A DNA stretch of 64,000 nt from an uncultured Muribaculum sp. Its GTDB lineage: Bacteria; Bacteroidota; Bacteroidia; Bacteroidales; Muribaculaceae. The translations under genes and the position numbers were made by a program. The stretch lies in the NCBI GenBank assembly GCA_910578835.1, contig CAJTSK010000001.1, positions 62,001 to 126,000 on the forward strand, given 5' to 3'. The notes under the pieces are model-generated. The model did not search any database. It was given only the letters and a program-made list of their open reading frames with translations, and was not told where the DNA came from. Of the stretch, positions 35,877 through 45,313 are shown in pieces; position 1 is the stretch's first letter, and each line of letters starts with the position of its first letter.

Positions 35877-38800
35877 ATGTCTACGCATTATCTAAGATTG
35901 CTTATTGTTTCGTTGTGTGCGATTTTACAGTTTCAGCACGCAGAGGCTTCGCGATTGTCGGTGCATGAGGCACAAACAATTGCAGTTAATTTCTTTAGTA
36001 ACCGTGATTACTCGCGTCTTGCCGATGAGTCGGCGCTGACCCTTCTTCACACGAAGACCAATAGCCGTGGCGAGTCGCTCTATTATGTGTTTGGCTCTAC
36101 TGACGGTCAGGGATTTATCGTGGTGTCGGCTGATGAGAGAAAATCACCGGTCATCGGATATTCTTATGACGGGGTGTATGTTGCCGACAATCTGCCCGGT
36201 AATGTATCTGCCGTATTGGAGTCGGCCGCTGCCGACACTTATTCCGCCGGAGGCGCGGCAATGCGCAAGGTTCCCGGAAAGGTGTTGCACAACAAAGAGT
36301 TGTCTACGGCAAAGTGGAGTCAGGAAGCTCCGTTTAATAATCTTATCCCGGGTCGTCGCGCTACAGGCTGTGTAGGTACGGCAATGGCGATTATTATGAA
36401 ATATCACAATCATCCTGAACAGGGACGTGGATCGCTTGGCGACGTCGACTTCAATGTAAGATATGACTGGGACAACATGCGTCTTGACAATTATCGCTAC
36501 GGTTATTCCGGTGATGAGGGTGAGGCTGTTGCAACCCTTATGGCACATGCCGCACAGTCGATTATGACTGATTTCGGAATGGCGGGGTCGAGTGCGTTTG
36601 AGGTGCGTGTACCTGCTGCGTTGATTGACTATTTCGGTTACGATGCCGGAGTGTCTTATAAGAAAGGCTCAGAGATGGACCGTCAGGAGTGGGACCGTCT
36701 TATCATGACTGAAATTGATGAAAACCGCCCGGTGCTTTATTGCGGACAGGATGTATCTGTGGGTCACGCTTTTGTGTGTGACGGATATGAAACCGACGGC
36801 AATTCGGCATATTTTCATATAAACTGGGGTTGGGGAGGTATTGCCGACGGATATTTCGCGTCAGACAATCTCTCGCCGCAGGCAAGCCGTGATTATAATT
36901 TCAACAGTCTCAACACGATAATCTATAATATCAAGCCGGCTCAGGCTACTACCGAATGGTCGTCGGTACATCTTACCAACGATGGCAACCAGATAGGAAT
37001 GACCATGGATGTGGAGAATATTTTGCCGGGTGAAAAGTTTAGCGTGCGAGCCGGAGCGTTGAAAAATGTGTCTCACTTCGATTTTTCAGGGAAGCTTGTT
37101 GTGGCGCTTTATGATTCAGAAGGAGTGTTTAAATATGAATTGAGCACTCAGCGCAATCTTTCACTTACATCGTTGCAGAGTGTCGGATATGTGGATATCT
37201 CATGTACTGTTCCCGCCGGCGCTACGGTTGTAGCCGGAGATGTGGTGCGCCTTGCGACTGTTGATGCCGCCGGCAAGTATCTTCCTATAGCATCGGAATT
37301 GAATGTGATAGGAGAGATTCCCGCTAAAAATAATGAAATACCTTATTTTGCAATAAATTTCCCGACCTCGGTAGAGGGTGCTGAAATCACGGCAGGAGAT
37401 GCCCGTGTAATCAAAGGCCGTGACTATGAGTTTGCTGTCAATCTATTGTCGGCCGACGATGTTGTGACAGTCAAGGCTAACGGCTTTATACTCACTCCCT
37501 ATGCCGGAAATTCCTATCGTCTTAAAAATGTTAATAAAGACCAGGATATCACTATAATAGTCCAGAATGCATCGGACGTTGTAAGCAAGCGCAACCTGTG
37601 GGTGGAAGCCGGCTCGTTGTCATCGCTTGTCAGCGAAGCCGATGCGGGTACTATTACCGACCTTACGCTTTTCGGTTCGATAGATGTCAACGACTTTACA
37701 TTTATGCGTGACCGCATGCGTCTGCAACGCCTTGATATTTCTGGCGTGGAAATTGTGGCAAATGGTGCAAATCCCGCCAATGCCATTCCGGCTAAGGCTT
37801 TTGAGGGATGTGGCAGTCTCCACACTATAATTCTTCCCTCAAATCTTGCCACACTGAAGAGCGGCTGTTTTAACTGTGCCGGCTTGCGTGAGATTGAAAT
37901 TCCCGCTTCGGTATCGACTTATGAGTACAATATATTCCTGAATTGCTCGGAACTCCGTGAGGTGGTGGTGCGTCGCTCGCGTCCTGCTTGGATTAACTGG
38001 TGTGTGTTTGCCGGAAGTCCCAAGGCGCGTCTTGTTGTCCCTGTAGGAGCGGCAAGCGCTTATAAAAATGCTGAAAACTGGGGCGAGTTCAAGGAAATCG
38101 TTGAGGAAAATCCCGAGGCTGTCACTTCATGTACTGTAAGTTTCCAGGATAGTGAGGGTGTGATGTTCTCGCCTGTTACAGAAGGAAGCGAGGTGCCGGT
38201 AAACTCTGAGTATAAGTTTATGATGGCTACCGATGACTCGTTTGGCGATGCAACGATTGAGGTGTATGCTAATAATGTGCGCCTATATCCCGATGAGAGC
38301 GGAGTGTATGCGGCTTCAATCAGGAAGAATACAGTTATTTATGTAGTCGCACGCCAGCCCATGACTCCGCTTGGTGCCTCCGACTGGAAAATCACCGGTG
38401 CGGCAGGTGGAGTAGGACTTGTGACCGATGTTATAAATGTAGCGCCGGGAAAGGCATTTACCATACGTGCCAACGCTCTTGCTATTCCGTCAGAATATGC
38501 CTCGATGTTTTATGCCGCCGCATTGACCGACGCGCAAGGCAATATCAAGGAGATTATATCGCCGGTTGTGACCAACAGCTATTCCAACTATGGCAACCTG
38601 CCATGCAATTTTACCTGTATGGTAAAAGAAGCATCGGTGCGCGAGGGCAACAACATCATGGTCGTTACCTCTTTCAACAAGAAGTCATGGCGACTTGTGA
38701 AAGCTGCTGACGCCACTGTCGCCGATACCATTCCTGCAATTGGTAACAAGGTTGTGTACCATACAGTGACCATGCCTTCATCAGTGCAGGGTGCTTCGAT

Positions 38801-41546
38801 ACAAGGTGCTGTGTCGCAGGTGGTGAGAGGTATGCCTCTTTCTGTAAGGGTTACGCCTGTTTCGGTCAATGATGTCATCACTATTTCAGTAAATGGTGAA
38901 AACAAGGTTGTAGACCAGGCTGTGGCAAACTTATCGATTCCTGCTGTAACAGAAGACCTCGATATAGCCATTCAGGTTAATCCCGCCGGCTCCGGTACAT
39001 ATACTGTAGTCAATGTGCGTGAAGGGGAGCTTGCCGGCAAGATAGAGCAGTGTCCCGCGCGCCTGAAAGTTGTGGGCGTGATGACTTCGGCTGATTTTGA
39101 CGCTATTCGTAATCATGCCGGCACCATTGTGGCTCTTGACCTTGCCGATGTGGAGATAAAGGATCAAGGTAATAAGGCAAACTCTATCCCCTCAAATGCC
39201 TTTGCTTCTCCGACACCTGCGGTTGCTACTGCTTTGCAGTCAATAATACTTCCTTCTACACTTACACGCATCGAGACTAATGCCTTCTCAAGATGTTCAA
39301 AATTGGGCGAGATTACGATTCCGGCGTCTGTGTCATATATAGGCGCGGGTGCATTTACATCATGTGTAGGATTCAAGAAAGTAATCGTAGAGGGTGCTAC
39401 CCCGGCTCAGCTTGGCATGAATCCGTTCCCCGGCAATGTCGCCGATATCACGCTTGAGGTGCCCAGAGGTGCCGAGGAGGCTTATCGCAATGCCGATTAT
39501 TGGAAAGAATTTGCAATCGAGACGTCGATTACCTATCTTAATATACAGATTGACCCTGCGCGCACGTTTAACTTTAATCCCGATTATTTTGTATTGACCA
39601 AGATTCCTTATCCCGACGGAGAGAAACAGGTGACGCTTGGTTTGCCCAACTGTTCGATGGCGAGCAAGGAGTGTGACGTGATGAGGCCCGGAGTGGCATT
39701 CAAGCTTTATGACAATAAGAAGGATGTCACCTATAGTTCTTCTTATCTGAAATATGGACAGCATGGCGTCACATTTGACCCTTGGTACAAAAATCCGGAG
39801 ACATCGTTGAAGGCACCGCAAAACCATGTGATAGACGTTGTATTCTACTATGGCATTACCTTTGCCGCGCCTGAAAGCTGTGACATGGCATTTGTCAATC
39901 TTGCTGCTGAGAATGTATGGGAAAATGTCCAGATGAATCTGTTTGTGTCTAACTCCACAGAGTCTCCGACTCTATATAAGGAAGGCGGCAACTACAGTTT
40001 CACCGTGGCATCGCAATCGACAGGCATGACCCTAAAGGTGAAGGCTGTGACAACAGTGATGACAAAGACAGGTCTTCATCCCGAATATAAGACAACCGAG
40101 GAACTGCTTACTCCCGATGAAAACGGAGTGTACACCGTGACCGGTCTTCAGGGTGACACACGTGTTGAGGTGACCATGGTGCCTGTTGACGGTACCGTAA
40201 TCAGTGCCGGTGAGCTTGGGTCGGTAGACACCGCCGATGTTGACGACATAGTATCAATCGGCTTGTCGGGCGAGATGACCGACGGCGACTTCGAGACGCT
40301 GCGTGAAAATTTCACCTCACTTGAGTCAATCGACATGTCGGGAATGACCAACGAATCTATCCCTGACGATGCTTTTGCCGGAATGACAGGGCTTAATAAT
40401 GTCAATATACCTGATTGTGTGACCTCTATTGGCAAAAACGCGTTCAATGGCTGTTCACAGCTTGAAAGTGTAAATCTCGCTTCTGTCACTTCGATTGGTG
40501 AGGGTGCGTTTGACGGTTGTGACAATCTTACTGTAATCACTATTAACAGTGCTTCGGCAGCTCCGCAGGGTGCCCGGGCAAAGTCACGCGCAATTGCCGA
40601 CAACGGCATTAATGCCGCCTCGTTCAAGGGCGTGAATCCTAACTGCTTGATATTTGTAGCCGACATGTCGCTTGCCGAGTCGCTTGCCGATGCAGGCAAC
40701 GTGATTCACAGCGGTAATGGTAGCCGAGTAGCCATGACCGACATCATTCTTACCGCCGGCAATACATTCTATACCCCCGGAAGTTTCCGCCTTGGCGATA
40801 AGACTATCAGTTGCAAGGCTGCGATAGGAAGCGGCGAAGAAGGTAATTGGACCGGCATAGTATTGCCGTTTGCTCCGTCGGAAATTTCAGTGGACGGTGT
40901 GGCTCAGACTCTTGCCGAGGAGGGTGAAAACAGCGTAAGCGTATACTCTTTTGCCGACAGTGATGCCGAGGAGCTGTCACAGCAGACGGTAATCAATGCC
41001 AATGCGCCCTACATGGTGAGACTTAATCGAGATAGTGAGGGAAGCTCTGAAGTACTATTCAGTGCGGTCGGAAATCCCTCTGCCGAGGTCTACGACGTGC
41101 CGTTTACTCCTGCAGCAGGAGGCTTGGTGAATGAAGGCAAATATTTCACCTTGCACGCCACCTATGAGAAAAAGCCTGTGGTAGATGGCGACTATATCCT
41201 TGATGAGGAAGGCGAGGCTTTCCGTCGTGTCACAGACGGCAATGAAAATGATGATGTGGCACCATTTGCGGTATATGTCAGCGCCAATGATGACATGGTG
41301 CCCGACATGCTGAAAATAGACCATGAACTGACTGTAGGGCTTGATGACCTTACGGTGGTTGCAGGTGGCTTGAAGCTGTCGCGTGACGGCGAGTCGCTTG
41401 TCATTGTCGCCGATAATGCCGGTGTGCTTGACCTATACGACCTGAATGGACGTAAGGTGATGTCGGTTGAACTTGAGGCAGGACGCAACCGCCTTACTCT
41501 TGCCCCCGGTATCTATGTGGCGGCAGGCGTGAAGATTATCATGTAG
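35877..41546 (+). CDS. Giant secreted C10 (streptopain-like) cysteine protease with LRR_5 repeats
   Basis: 1889 residues. A signal peptide (about 1-25) precedes a Spi-type inhibitory propeptide (about 26-140: VHEAQTIAVNFFS, GQGFIVVSADERKSPVIGYS). The C10 catalytic domain has Cys165 in RRATGCVGTAMAIIMKYH and His297 in VGHAFVCDGY, followed by HINWGWGG. Downstream lie several beta-sandwich modules interleaved with BspA-type LRR_5 blocks (IPAKAFEGCGSLHTIILPSN, ITIPASVSYIGAGAFTSCVG, SIGKNAFNGCSQLESVNLAS). The last 60 residues (VLDLYDLNGRKVMSVELEAG, ending LAPGIYVAAGVKIIM) resemble a type IX secretion C-terminal domain. It is about four to five times longer than SpeB; a role in cleaving host or dietary proteins is inferred. 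Confidence 0.88.
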   Translation: MSTHYLRLLIVSLCAILQFQHAEASRLSVHEAQTIAVNFFSNRDYSRLADESALTLLHTKTNSRGESLYYVFGSTDGQGFIVVSADERKSPVIGYSYDGVYVADNLPGNVSAVLESAAADTYSAGGAAMRKVPGKVLHNKELSTAKWSQEAPFNNLIPGRRATGCVGTAMAIIMKYHNHPEQGRGSLGDVDFNVRYDWDNMRLDNYRYGYSGDEGEAVATLMAHAAQSIMTDFGMAGSSAFEVRVPAALIDYFGYDAGVSYKKGSEMDRQEWDRLIMTEIDENRPVLYCGQDVSVGHAFVCDGYETDGNSAYFHINWGWGGIADGYFASDNLSPQASRDYNFNSLNTIIYNIKPAQATTEWSSVHLTNDGNQIGMTMDVENILPGEKFSVRAGALKNVSHFDFSGKLVVALYDSEGVFKYELSTQRNLSLTSLQSVGYVDISCTVPAGATVVAGDVVRLATVDAAGKYLPIASELNVIGEIPAKNNEIPYFAINFPTSVEGAEITAGDARVIKGRDYEFAVNLLSADDVVTVKANGFILTPYAGNSYRLKNVNKDQDITIIVQNASDVVSKRNLWVEAGSLSSLVSEADAGTITDLTLFGSIDVNDFTFMRDRMRLQRLDISGVEIVANGANPANAIPAKAFEGCGSLHTIILPSNLATLKSGCFNCAGLREIEIPASVSTYEYNIFLNCSELREVVVRRSRPAWINWCVFAGSPKARLVVPVGAASAYKNAENWGEFKEIVEENPEAVTSCTVSFQDSEGVMFSPVTEGSEVPVNSEYKFMMATDDSFGDATIEVYANNVRLYPDESGVYAASIRKNTVIYVVARQPMTPLGASDWKITGAAGGVGLVTDVINVAPGKAFTIRANALAIPSEYASMFYAAALTDAQGNIKEIISPVVTNSYSNYGNLPCNFTCMVKEASVREGNNIMVVTSFNKKSWRLVKAADATVADTIPAIGNKVVYHTVTMPSSVQGASIQGAVSQVVRGMPLSVRVTPVSVNDVITISVNGENKVVDQAVANLSIPAVTEDLDIAIQVNPAGSGTYTVVNVREGELAGKIEQCPARLKVVGVMTSADFDAIRNHAGTIVALDLADVEIKDQGNKANSIPSNAFASPTPAVATALQSIILPSTLTRIETNAFSRCSKLGEITIPASVSYIGAGAFTSCVGFKKVIVEGATPAQLGMNPFPGNVADITLEVPRGAEEAYRNADYWKEFAIETSITYLNIQIDPARTFNFNPDYFVLTKIPYPDGEKQVTLGLPNCSMASKECDVMRPGVAFKLYDNKKDVTYSSSYLKYGQHGVTFDPWYKNPETSLKAPQNHVIDVVFYYGITFAAPESCDMAFVNLAAENVWENVQMNLFVSNSTESPTLYKEGGNYSFTVASQSTGMTLKVKAVTTVMTKTGLHPEYKTTEELLTPDENGVYTVTGLQGDTRVEVTMVPVDGTVISAGELGSVDTADVDDIVSIGLSGEMTDGDFETLRENFTSLESIDMSGMTNESIPDDAFAGMTGLNNVNIPDCVTSIGKNAFNGCSQLESVNLASVTSIGEGAFDGCDNLTVITINSASAAPQGARAKSRAIADNGINAASFKGVNPNCLIFVADMSLAESLADAGNVIHSGNGSRVAMTDIILTAGNTFYTPGSFRLGDKTISCKAAIGSGEEGNWTGIVLPFAPSEISVDGVAQTLAEEGENSVSVYSFADSDAEELSQQTVINANAPYMVRLNRDSEGSSEVLFSAVGNPSAEVYDVPFTPAAGGLVNEGKYFTLHATYEKKPVVDGDYILDEEGEAFRRVTDGNENDDVAPFAVYVSANDDMVPDMLKIDHELTVGLDDLTVVAGGLKLSRDGESLVIVADNAGVLDLYDLNGRKVMSVELEAGRNRLTLAPGIYVAAGVKIIM

Positions 41547-41574
41547 CCGCAAAACGGTATATATACGATTTTGA

Positions 41575-41612
41575 CGTGGTGTTTAATCTTGAATTAAACA
41601 CCACGTTTTTTT
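41575..41612 (+). terminator. Terminator of the C10 protease gene
   Basis: CGTGGTGTTTAAT (41575-41587) and ATTAAACACCACG (41593-41605) form a perfect 13-bp stem with a 5-nt loop, followed by seven T. Confidence 0.9.
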
Positions 41613-41645
41613 GTTTTTAGTCGCACGTTTTTTTGTTTTTAGTCG
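41602..41645 (+). repeat. 22-bp tandem duplication of a terminator tail
   Basis: Two identical 22-bp units, 41602-41623 and 41624-41645, each CACG, seven T, G, five T, AGTCG. The first carries the terminator T-run; the second lies just upstream of bioB. Confidence 0.9.
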
Positions 41646-41661
41646 GAATTGATTATCTTCG
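41632..41661 (+). promoter_or_regulatory. Possible bioB promoter
   Basis: TTTG (41632-41635, inside the second repeat unit), an 18-nt spacer and TATCTTCG (41654-41661), one mismatch from TAnnTTTG. Spacer one base short of the usual range; weak call. Confidence 0.35.
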
Positions 41662-41688
41662 CATAGTTAAAATCATTATTGAGAAATT

Positions 41689-42645
41689 ATGCTTGGAAAT
41701 GTAAAAGAGCGTGCGCTCGCCGGAATTCCGGCAACAATAGAGGAGGCTCTTGAGTTAAATGAACGTTATAGCGCCGATGAACTTGCCGATGCTGCCGATG
41801 AGGTGCGTCGCAAGTGGTGTGGCGATGTCATAGATACATGTTCGATTGTAAATGCGCGTTCCGGCAGATGTACCGAGGATTGCAAATGGTGCGCGCAGTC
41901 GCGCTGTCATCATACCGGTATTGATGAATATGACTTTGTGGGGGAGGAGGAGGCTTTGCGTGCCGCCCGTCTTAACTGCGAAGCAGGCATAAAGCGATAT
42001 TCGCTTGTCACGAGCGGACGAAAAGTGGCACCGGGCGATATTGACAAGTTTTGTGAAGTATATCGCAAGGTAGGAGAGTCTACGGGATTGTACATGTGTG
42101 CCTCGATGGGACTTCTCAACCGGGCGGAGTTGCAGGCGCTTTACGATGCTGGGGTGAAGCGTTATCATTGTAATCTGGAGACTTCTTCCGACTATTTCCC
42201 GACCCTGTGTACCACTCACACTCATGCCGACAAGCTGAAGACAATTGCGCTTGCGAGGGAAGTGGGCATGGAAGTGTGTTGTGGCGGCATAATCGGTATG
42301 GGCGAGACATTACGTCAGCGCCTTATGCTTGCAGTGGAGGCTCGCGATTCGGGGGCTGTGTCGATGCCTGTAAATATACTTAATCCTATCAAGGGCACTG
42401 CTCTTCAGGATGTGCCTCTTATCGAAGAGGAGGAGATTGTGCGCACAGTGGCACTTTTCCGCCTTATCGCTCCGAAAATGACGTTACGTTTTGCCGGTGG
42501 CAGGATGCGACTGTCTAAAACGACGATGGAGCGTATGTTTCTTGGCGGCATGAACGGCGCTCTTATGGGTGACCTGCTTACAACAGTAGGCAACAGTGTC
42601 GCTGAAGACAAAGAACTTTTCCGCGATTGTGGTTACAAAGAATAG
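41689..42645 (+). CDS. bioB: Biotin synthase
   Basis: 318 residues. Radical SAM enzyme that inserts sulfur into dethiobiotin. The cluster motif CTEDCKWC gives Cys61, Cys65, Cys68; the flanking IVNARSGRCTEDCKWCAQS is typical. Other hallmarks: YSLVTSGRKV, YHCNLETSSDYFPTLCTTHT, CCGGIIGMGET, PVNILNPIKGTALQD and the FAGGRMRLS end that carries the arginine ligand to the 2Fe-2S cluster. No other bio genes are in the window. Full length. Confidence 0.95.
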   Translation: MLGNVKERALAGIPATIEEALELNERYSADELADAADEVRRKWCGDVIDTCSIVNARSGRCTEDCKWCAQSRCHHTGIDEYDFVGEEEALRAARLNCEAGIKRYSLVTSGRKVAPGDIDKFCEVYRKVGESTGLYMCASMGLLNRAELQALYDAGVKRYHCNLETSSDYFPTLCTTHTHADKLKTIALAREVGMEVCCGGIIGMGETLRQRLMLAVEARDSGAVSMPVNILNPIKGTALQDVPLIEEEEIVRTVALFRLIAPKMTLRFAGGRMRLSKTTMERMFLGGMNGALMGDLLTTVGNSVAEDKELFRDCGYKE

Positions 42646-42664
42646 AAATTTAAATATAATGACA

Positions 42665-43858
42665 ATGAAAAAGACAATCATGACAATTGCCGCATCGATT
42701 GTGGCGGTGACTGCTTCATCTCAGCAGGCACTCTGGGACTCCGCTCCTGCTGTGTCGCCCGAGATTAACAGCGACAATACAGTGACTTTTCGCATTAATG
42801 CCCCTAAGGCGGCTGATGTGAAAGTGACAGGTGACTTCCTGCCTACCCGGAAAATTGATACTCCGTTCGGGGCGTTTGATGCTCCCGGCTATGCCGACCT
42901 GACGCGTAATGCCAACGGCGTATGGGAATACACAACAACATCTCCGCTTGCACCGGAACTCTACAGCTACACTTTCTTGGTCGACTCAATGAAAATCAAC
43001 GACCCATCCAATGTGTATCTGCTGCGTGACATCTCATCGCTATCCAATATATTTATAATCGGAGGCGAGCGTGCCGACCTCTATCGTGTCAACAAAGTGC
43101 CCCACGGCACAGTCTCAAAGGTATGGTATCATAATGATTCGCTCGACATGGACCGACGAATGACGGTCTATACCCCCGCCGGTTATGAGAAGGGCGACAA
43201 GCGCTATCCGGTGTTCTATCTTCTGCATGGCATGGGCGGTGATGAAAATGCATGGAGCGAGCTTGGACGTGCATCTCAGATTCTTGACAACCTTATTGCG
43301 CAAGGGAAGGCTGAGCCGATGATTGTCGTTATGACCAACGGCAATATCTCTCAGGAGGCGGCACCGGGTGAAACCTCCGACGGACTTCTGCAACCTGTGG
43401 CTCAACGCCCGCGCACTATGGACGGCACATTTGAAGCTACATTCCCTGAAGTGGTGAACTTCATCGATGCCAACTATCGCACTGTCCCTGAAAAAAATTC
43501 GCGTGCGATTGCCGGATTGTCAATGGGCGGTTTCCACTCATTGCATATCTCCAACGAGTATCCCGACATGTTTGGCTATGTGGGGCTATTTTCTGCGAAA
43601 ATATTGCCTGCCGACAATGCCGCTTCAGAGGTTTATGCCGATTTCTCCGGCAAGCTTGCCACTCAGTTTGCCAAGCAGCCGCGACTTTTCTGGGTAGCTA
43701 TCGGCGACAAGGATTTCCTTTATGATGAGAACAAGAAACTTCGTGAGGTGCTTGACTCAAACGGATATCCTTATACTTACTATGAGTCACCCGAAGGACA
43801 TATCTGGAAAAACTGGCGCATCTATCTTACCGAGTTTGTGCCGCAGCTCTTCAAGTAA
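42665..43858 (+). CDS. Secreted esterase (esterase D/feruloyl-esterase-like)
   Basis: 397 residues. Signal peptide KKTIMTIAASIVAVTASSQQ, then an N-terminal beta-sandwich (about 25-115, VTFRINAPKAADVKVTGDFL, like CBM48/E-set) and an alpha/beta-hydrolase domain (VFYLLHGMGGDENAW). Catalytic Ser286 lies in AGLSMGGFHS, His379 in SPEGHIWKNW; an Asp in GDKDFLYDEN may complete the triad or bind. This is the domain order of XynZ/feruloyl-esterase-type enzymes in gut Bacteroidetes that clip ester groups from plant polysaccharides, but the substrate is inferred. ATG at 42659 is an equal alternative start. Follows bioB by about 14-20 bp and may share its transcript. Confidence 0.82.
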   Translation: MKKTIMTIAASIVAVTASSQQALWDSAPAVSPEINSDNTVTFRINAPKAADVKVTGDFLPTRKIDTPFGAFDAPGYADLTRNANGVWEYTTTSPLAPELYSYTFLVDSMKINDPSNVYLLRDISSLSNIFIIGGERADLYRVNKVPHGTVSKVWYHNDSLDMDRRMTVYTPAGYEKGDKRYPVFYLLHGMGGDENAWSELGRASQILDNLIAQGKAEPMIVVMTNGNISQEAAPGETSDGLLQPVAQRPRTMDGTFEATFPEVVNFIDANYRTVPEKNSRAIAGLSMGGFHSLHISNEYPDMFGYVGLFSAKILPADNAASEVYADFSGKLATQFAKQPRLFWVAIGDKDFLYDENKKLREVLDSNGYPYTYYESPEGHIWKNWRIYLTEFVPQLFK

Positions 43859-43859
43859 A

Positions 43860-45257
43860 TCAGCACTCGTCAGGTTCATCGCAAGCCGTCTTTGGCAGAT
43901 AGTGGTGGAGCAGCAGGAATCCGAGGACTCCTGAGAGGAGCGAGCCGACAACGATGCCGAGCTTGGCGTTGTTGAGCAGTTCAAGCCCATGAGCGCCCAT
44001 GCTGCCGAATGACAGGTTGGCGATGAACAATGACACCGTGAATCCTATGCCTCCAAGCATTGCTATGGAGGCTATCATTTTCCAATTGGTATGATCGGGA
44101 ATAGGGGCAAGGTGTAGTTTGACGGCTCCCCATGTAAAAATAAATATTCCGAGGAACTTGCCGAGCACAAGACCGCATATGATTGCAAGCCCTATCCCGC
44201 TCCATATCGCCGACGGCTGCATGTGCCAGAGGCTTATGCCCGCATTGGCGAAGGCAAATATAGGTATAATCAGGTAATTTACTACCGGATGTAGGGAGTC
44301 CTCAAGGTCTTGAAGCGGAGAAATCACCTTATCCGATGCTGATTCCACCTGTTTGAGCCAGTCCATCTGGTCTTTGTTAAGTATTGACCTACGGTTAAGC
44401 AGTTCGTCATCTTCGGCGTTGAAATGGGAGATGGCTTTACGTATCATCTGCACATATTTCTTTGGCTCAAACACGGGAGTGGCGGGGATGCAGAATGCAA
44501 CGAGTACTCCGGCTATGGTGGGGTGTATGCCTGAATTCAGAAACAGATACCACACGCCTGTACCTATGAGCAGATAAAATATCTTGCTCTGTATGCGGAA
44601 TATCGAGCCGAGAAACAATACCCCCAGAAGTATAAGCGCGTAGATTATAAACATTATCTCGATATGGGAGGAATAGAACGCGGCAATCACGATGATGCCT
44701 CCTATGTCGTCGACCACAGCGAGTGTGGTAAGAAATATTTTCAGCGATATGGGCACGCGGCTTCCGAGCATGGCGAGTATGCCGAGCGAAAATGCGATAT
44801 CTGTAGCCATAGGGATAGCTGCTCCATCGGCGTAATCGGTTCCCGCGCTGAGCAGCATATAGATTGACACCGGCACTATCATGCCGCCGATAGCTGCAAT
44901 TATAGGCAACAATGCCTGCTTGAAGGAACTGAGTTCGCCTACGAGTACCTCACGCTTTATCTCCAGCCCGATAGTGAAGAAAAATATAGCCATCAACGCG
45001 TCGTTGATAAACTGTAACATTGACATCGGGTGACCGGCGTGGCTGAATATATTGAATGACCCCACTTGTAATCTTACTTCCTGATTCCAGAAATCATTGT
45101 ATAGGTCGCTGATACCCGGGAGGTTGGCTACAATGAGGGCGAGCACTGTAGCTCCGATAAGGACATTGCCGCCCGATGCGTGGCTTCTCAGCGCGCGTTT
45201 TGCCGAGTAATACACTTTAGACGGAAATGCCGGTGATTCTTCATGTCTTGAACTCAT
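43860..45257 (-). CDS. nhaA: Na+/H+ antiporter NhaA
   Basis: 465 residues with about twelve membrane helices. Signatures: MAIFFFTIGLEIKREVLVGE, PMATDIAFSLGILAML with the ion-binding aspartates in the following VDDIGGIIVIAAF, and FIANLSFG near the C terminus. Longer than E. coli NhaA (388), mainly because of a soluble insert at about 270-330 (KKYVQMIRKAISHFNAEDDE onward), a feature of Bacteroidetes homologues. Exports Na+ in exchange for protons. Last gene of a minus-strand run after lepA and glycerate kinase. Confidence 0.93.
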   Translation of the reverse strand: MSSRHEESPAFPSKVYYSAKRALRSHASGGNVLIGATVLALIVANLPGISDLYNDFWNQEVRLQVGSFNIFSHAGHPMSMLQFINDALMAIFFFTIGLEIKREVLVGELSSFKQALLPIIAAIGGMIVPVSIYMLLSAGTDYADGAAIPMATDIAFSLGILAMLGSRVPISLKIFLTTLAVVDDIGGIIVIAAFYSSHIEIMFIIYALILLGVLFLGSIFRIQSKIFYLLIGTGVWYLFLNSGIHPTIAGVLVAFCIPATPVFEPKKYVQMIRKAISHFNAEDDELLNRRSILNKDQMDWLKQVESASDKVISPLQDLEDSLHPVVNYLIIPIFAFANAGISLWHMQPSAIWSGIGLAIICGLVLGKFLGIFIFTWGAVKLHLAPIPDHTNWKMIASIAMLGGIGFTVSLFIANLSFGSMGAHGLELLNNAKLGIVVGSLLSGVLGFLLLHHYLPKTACDEPDEC

Positions 45258-45313
45258 AGTTGAAGCAATAAATAGTCATTACTTCAATATAACAATCAAA
45301 ACATTAAACCTGT

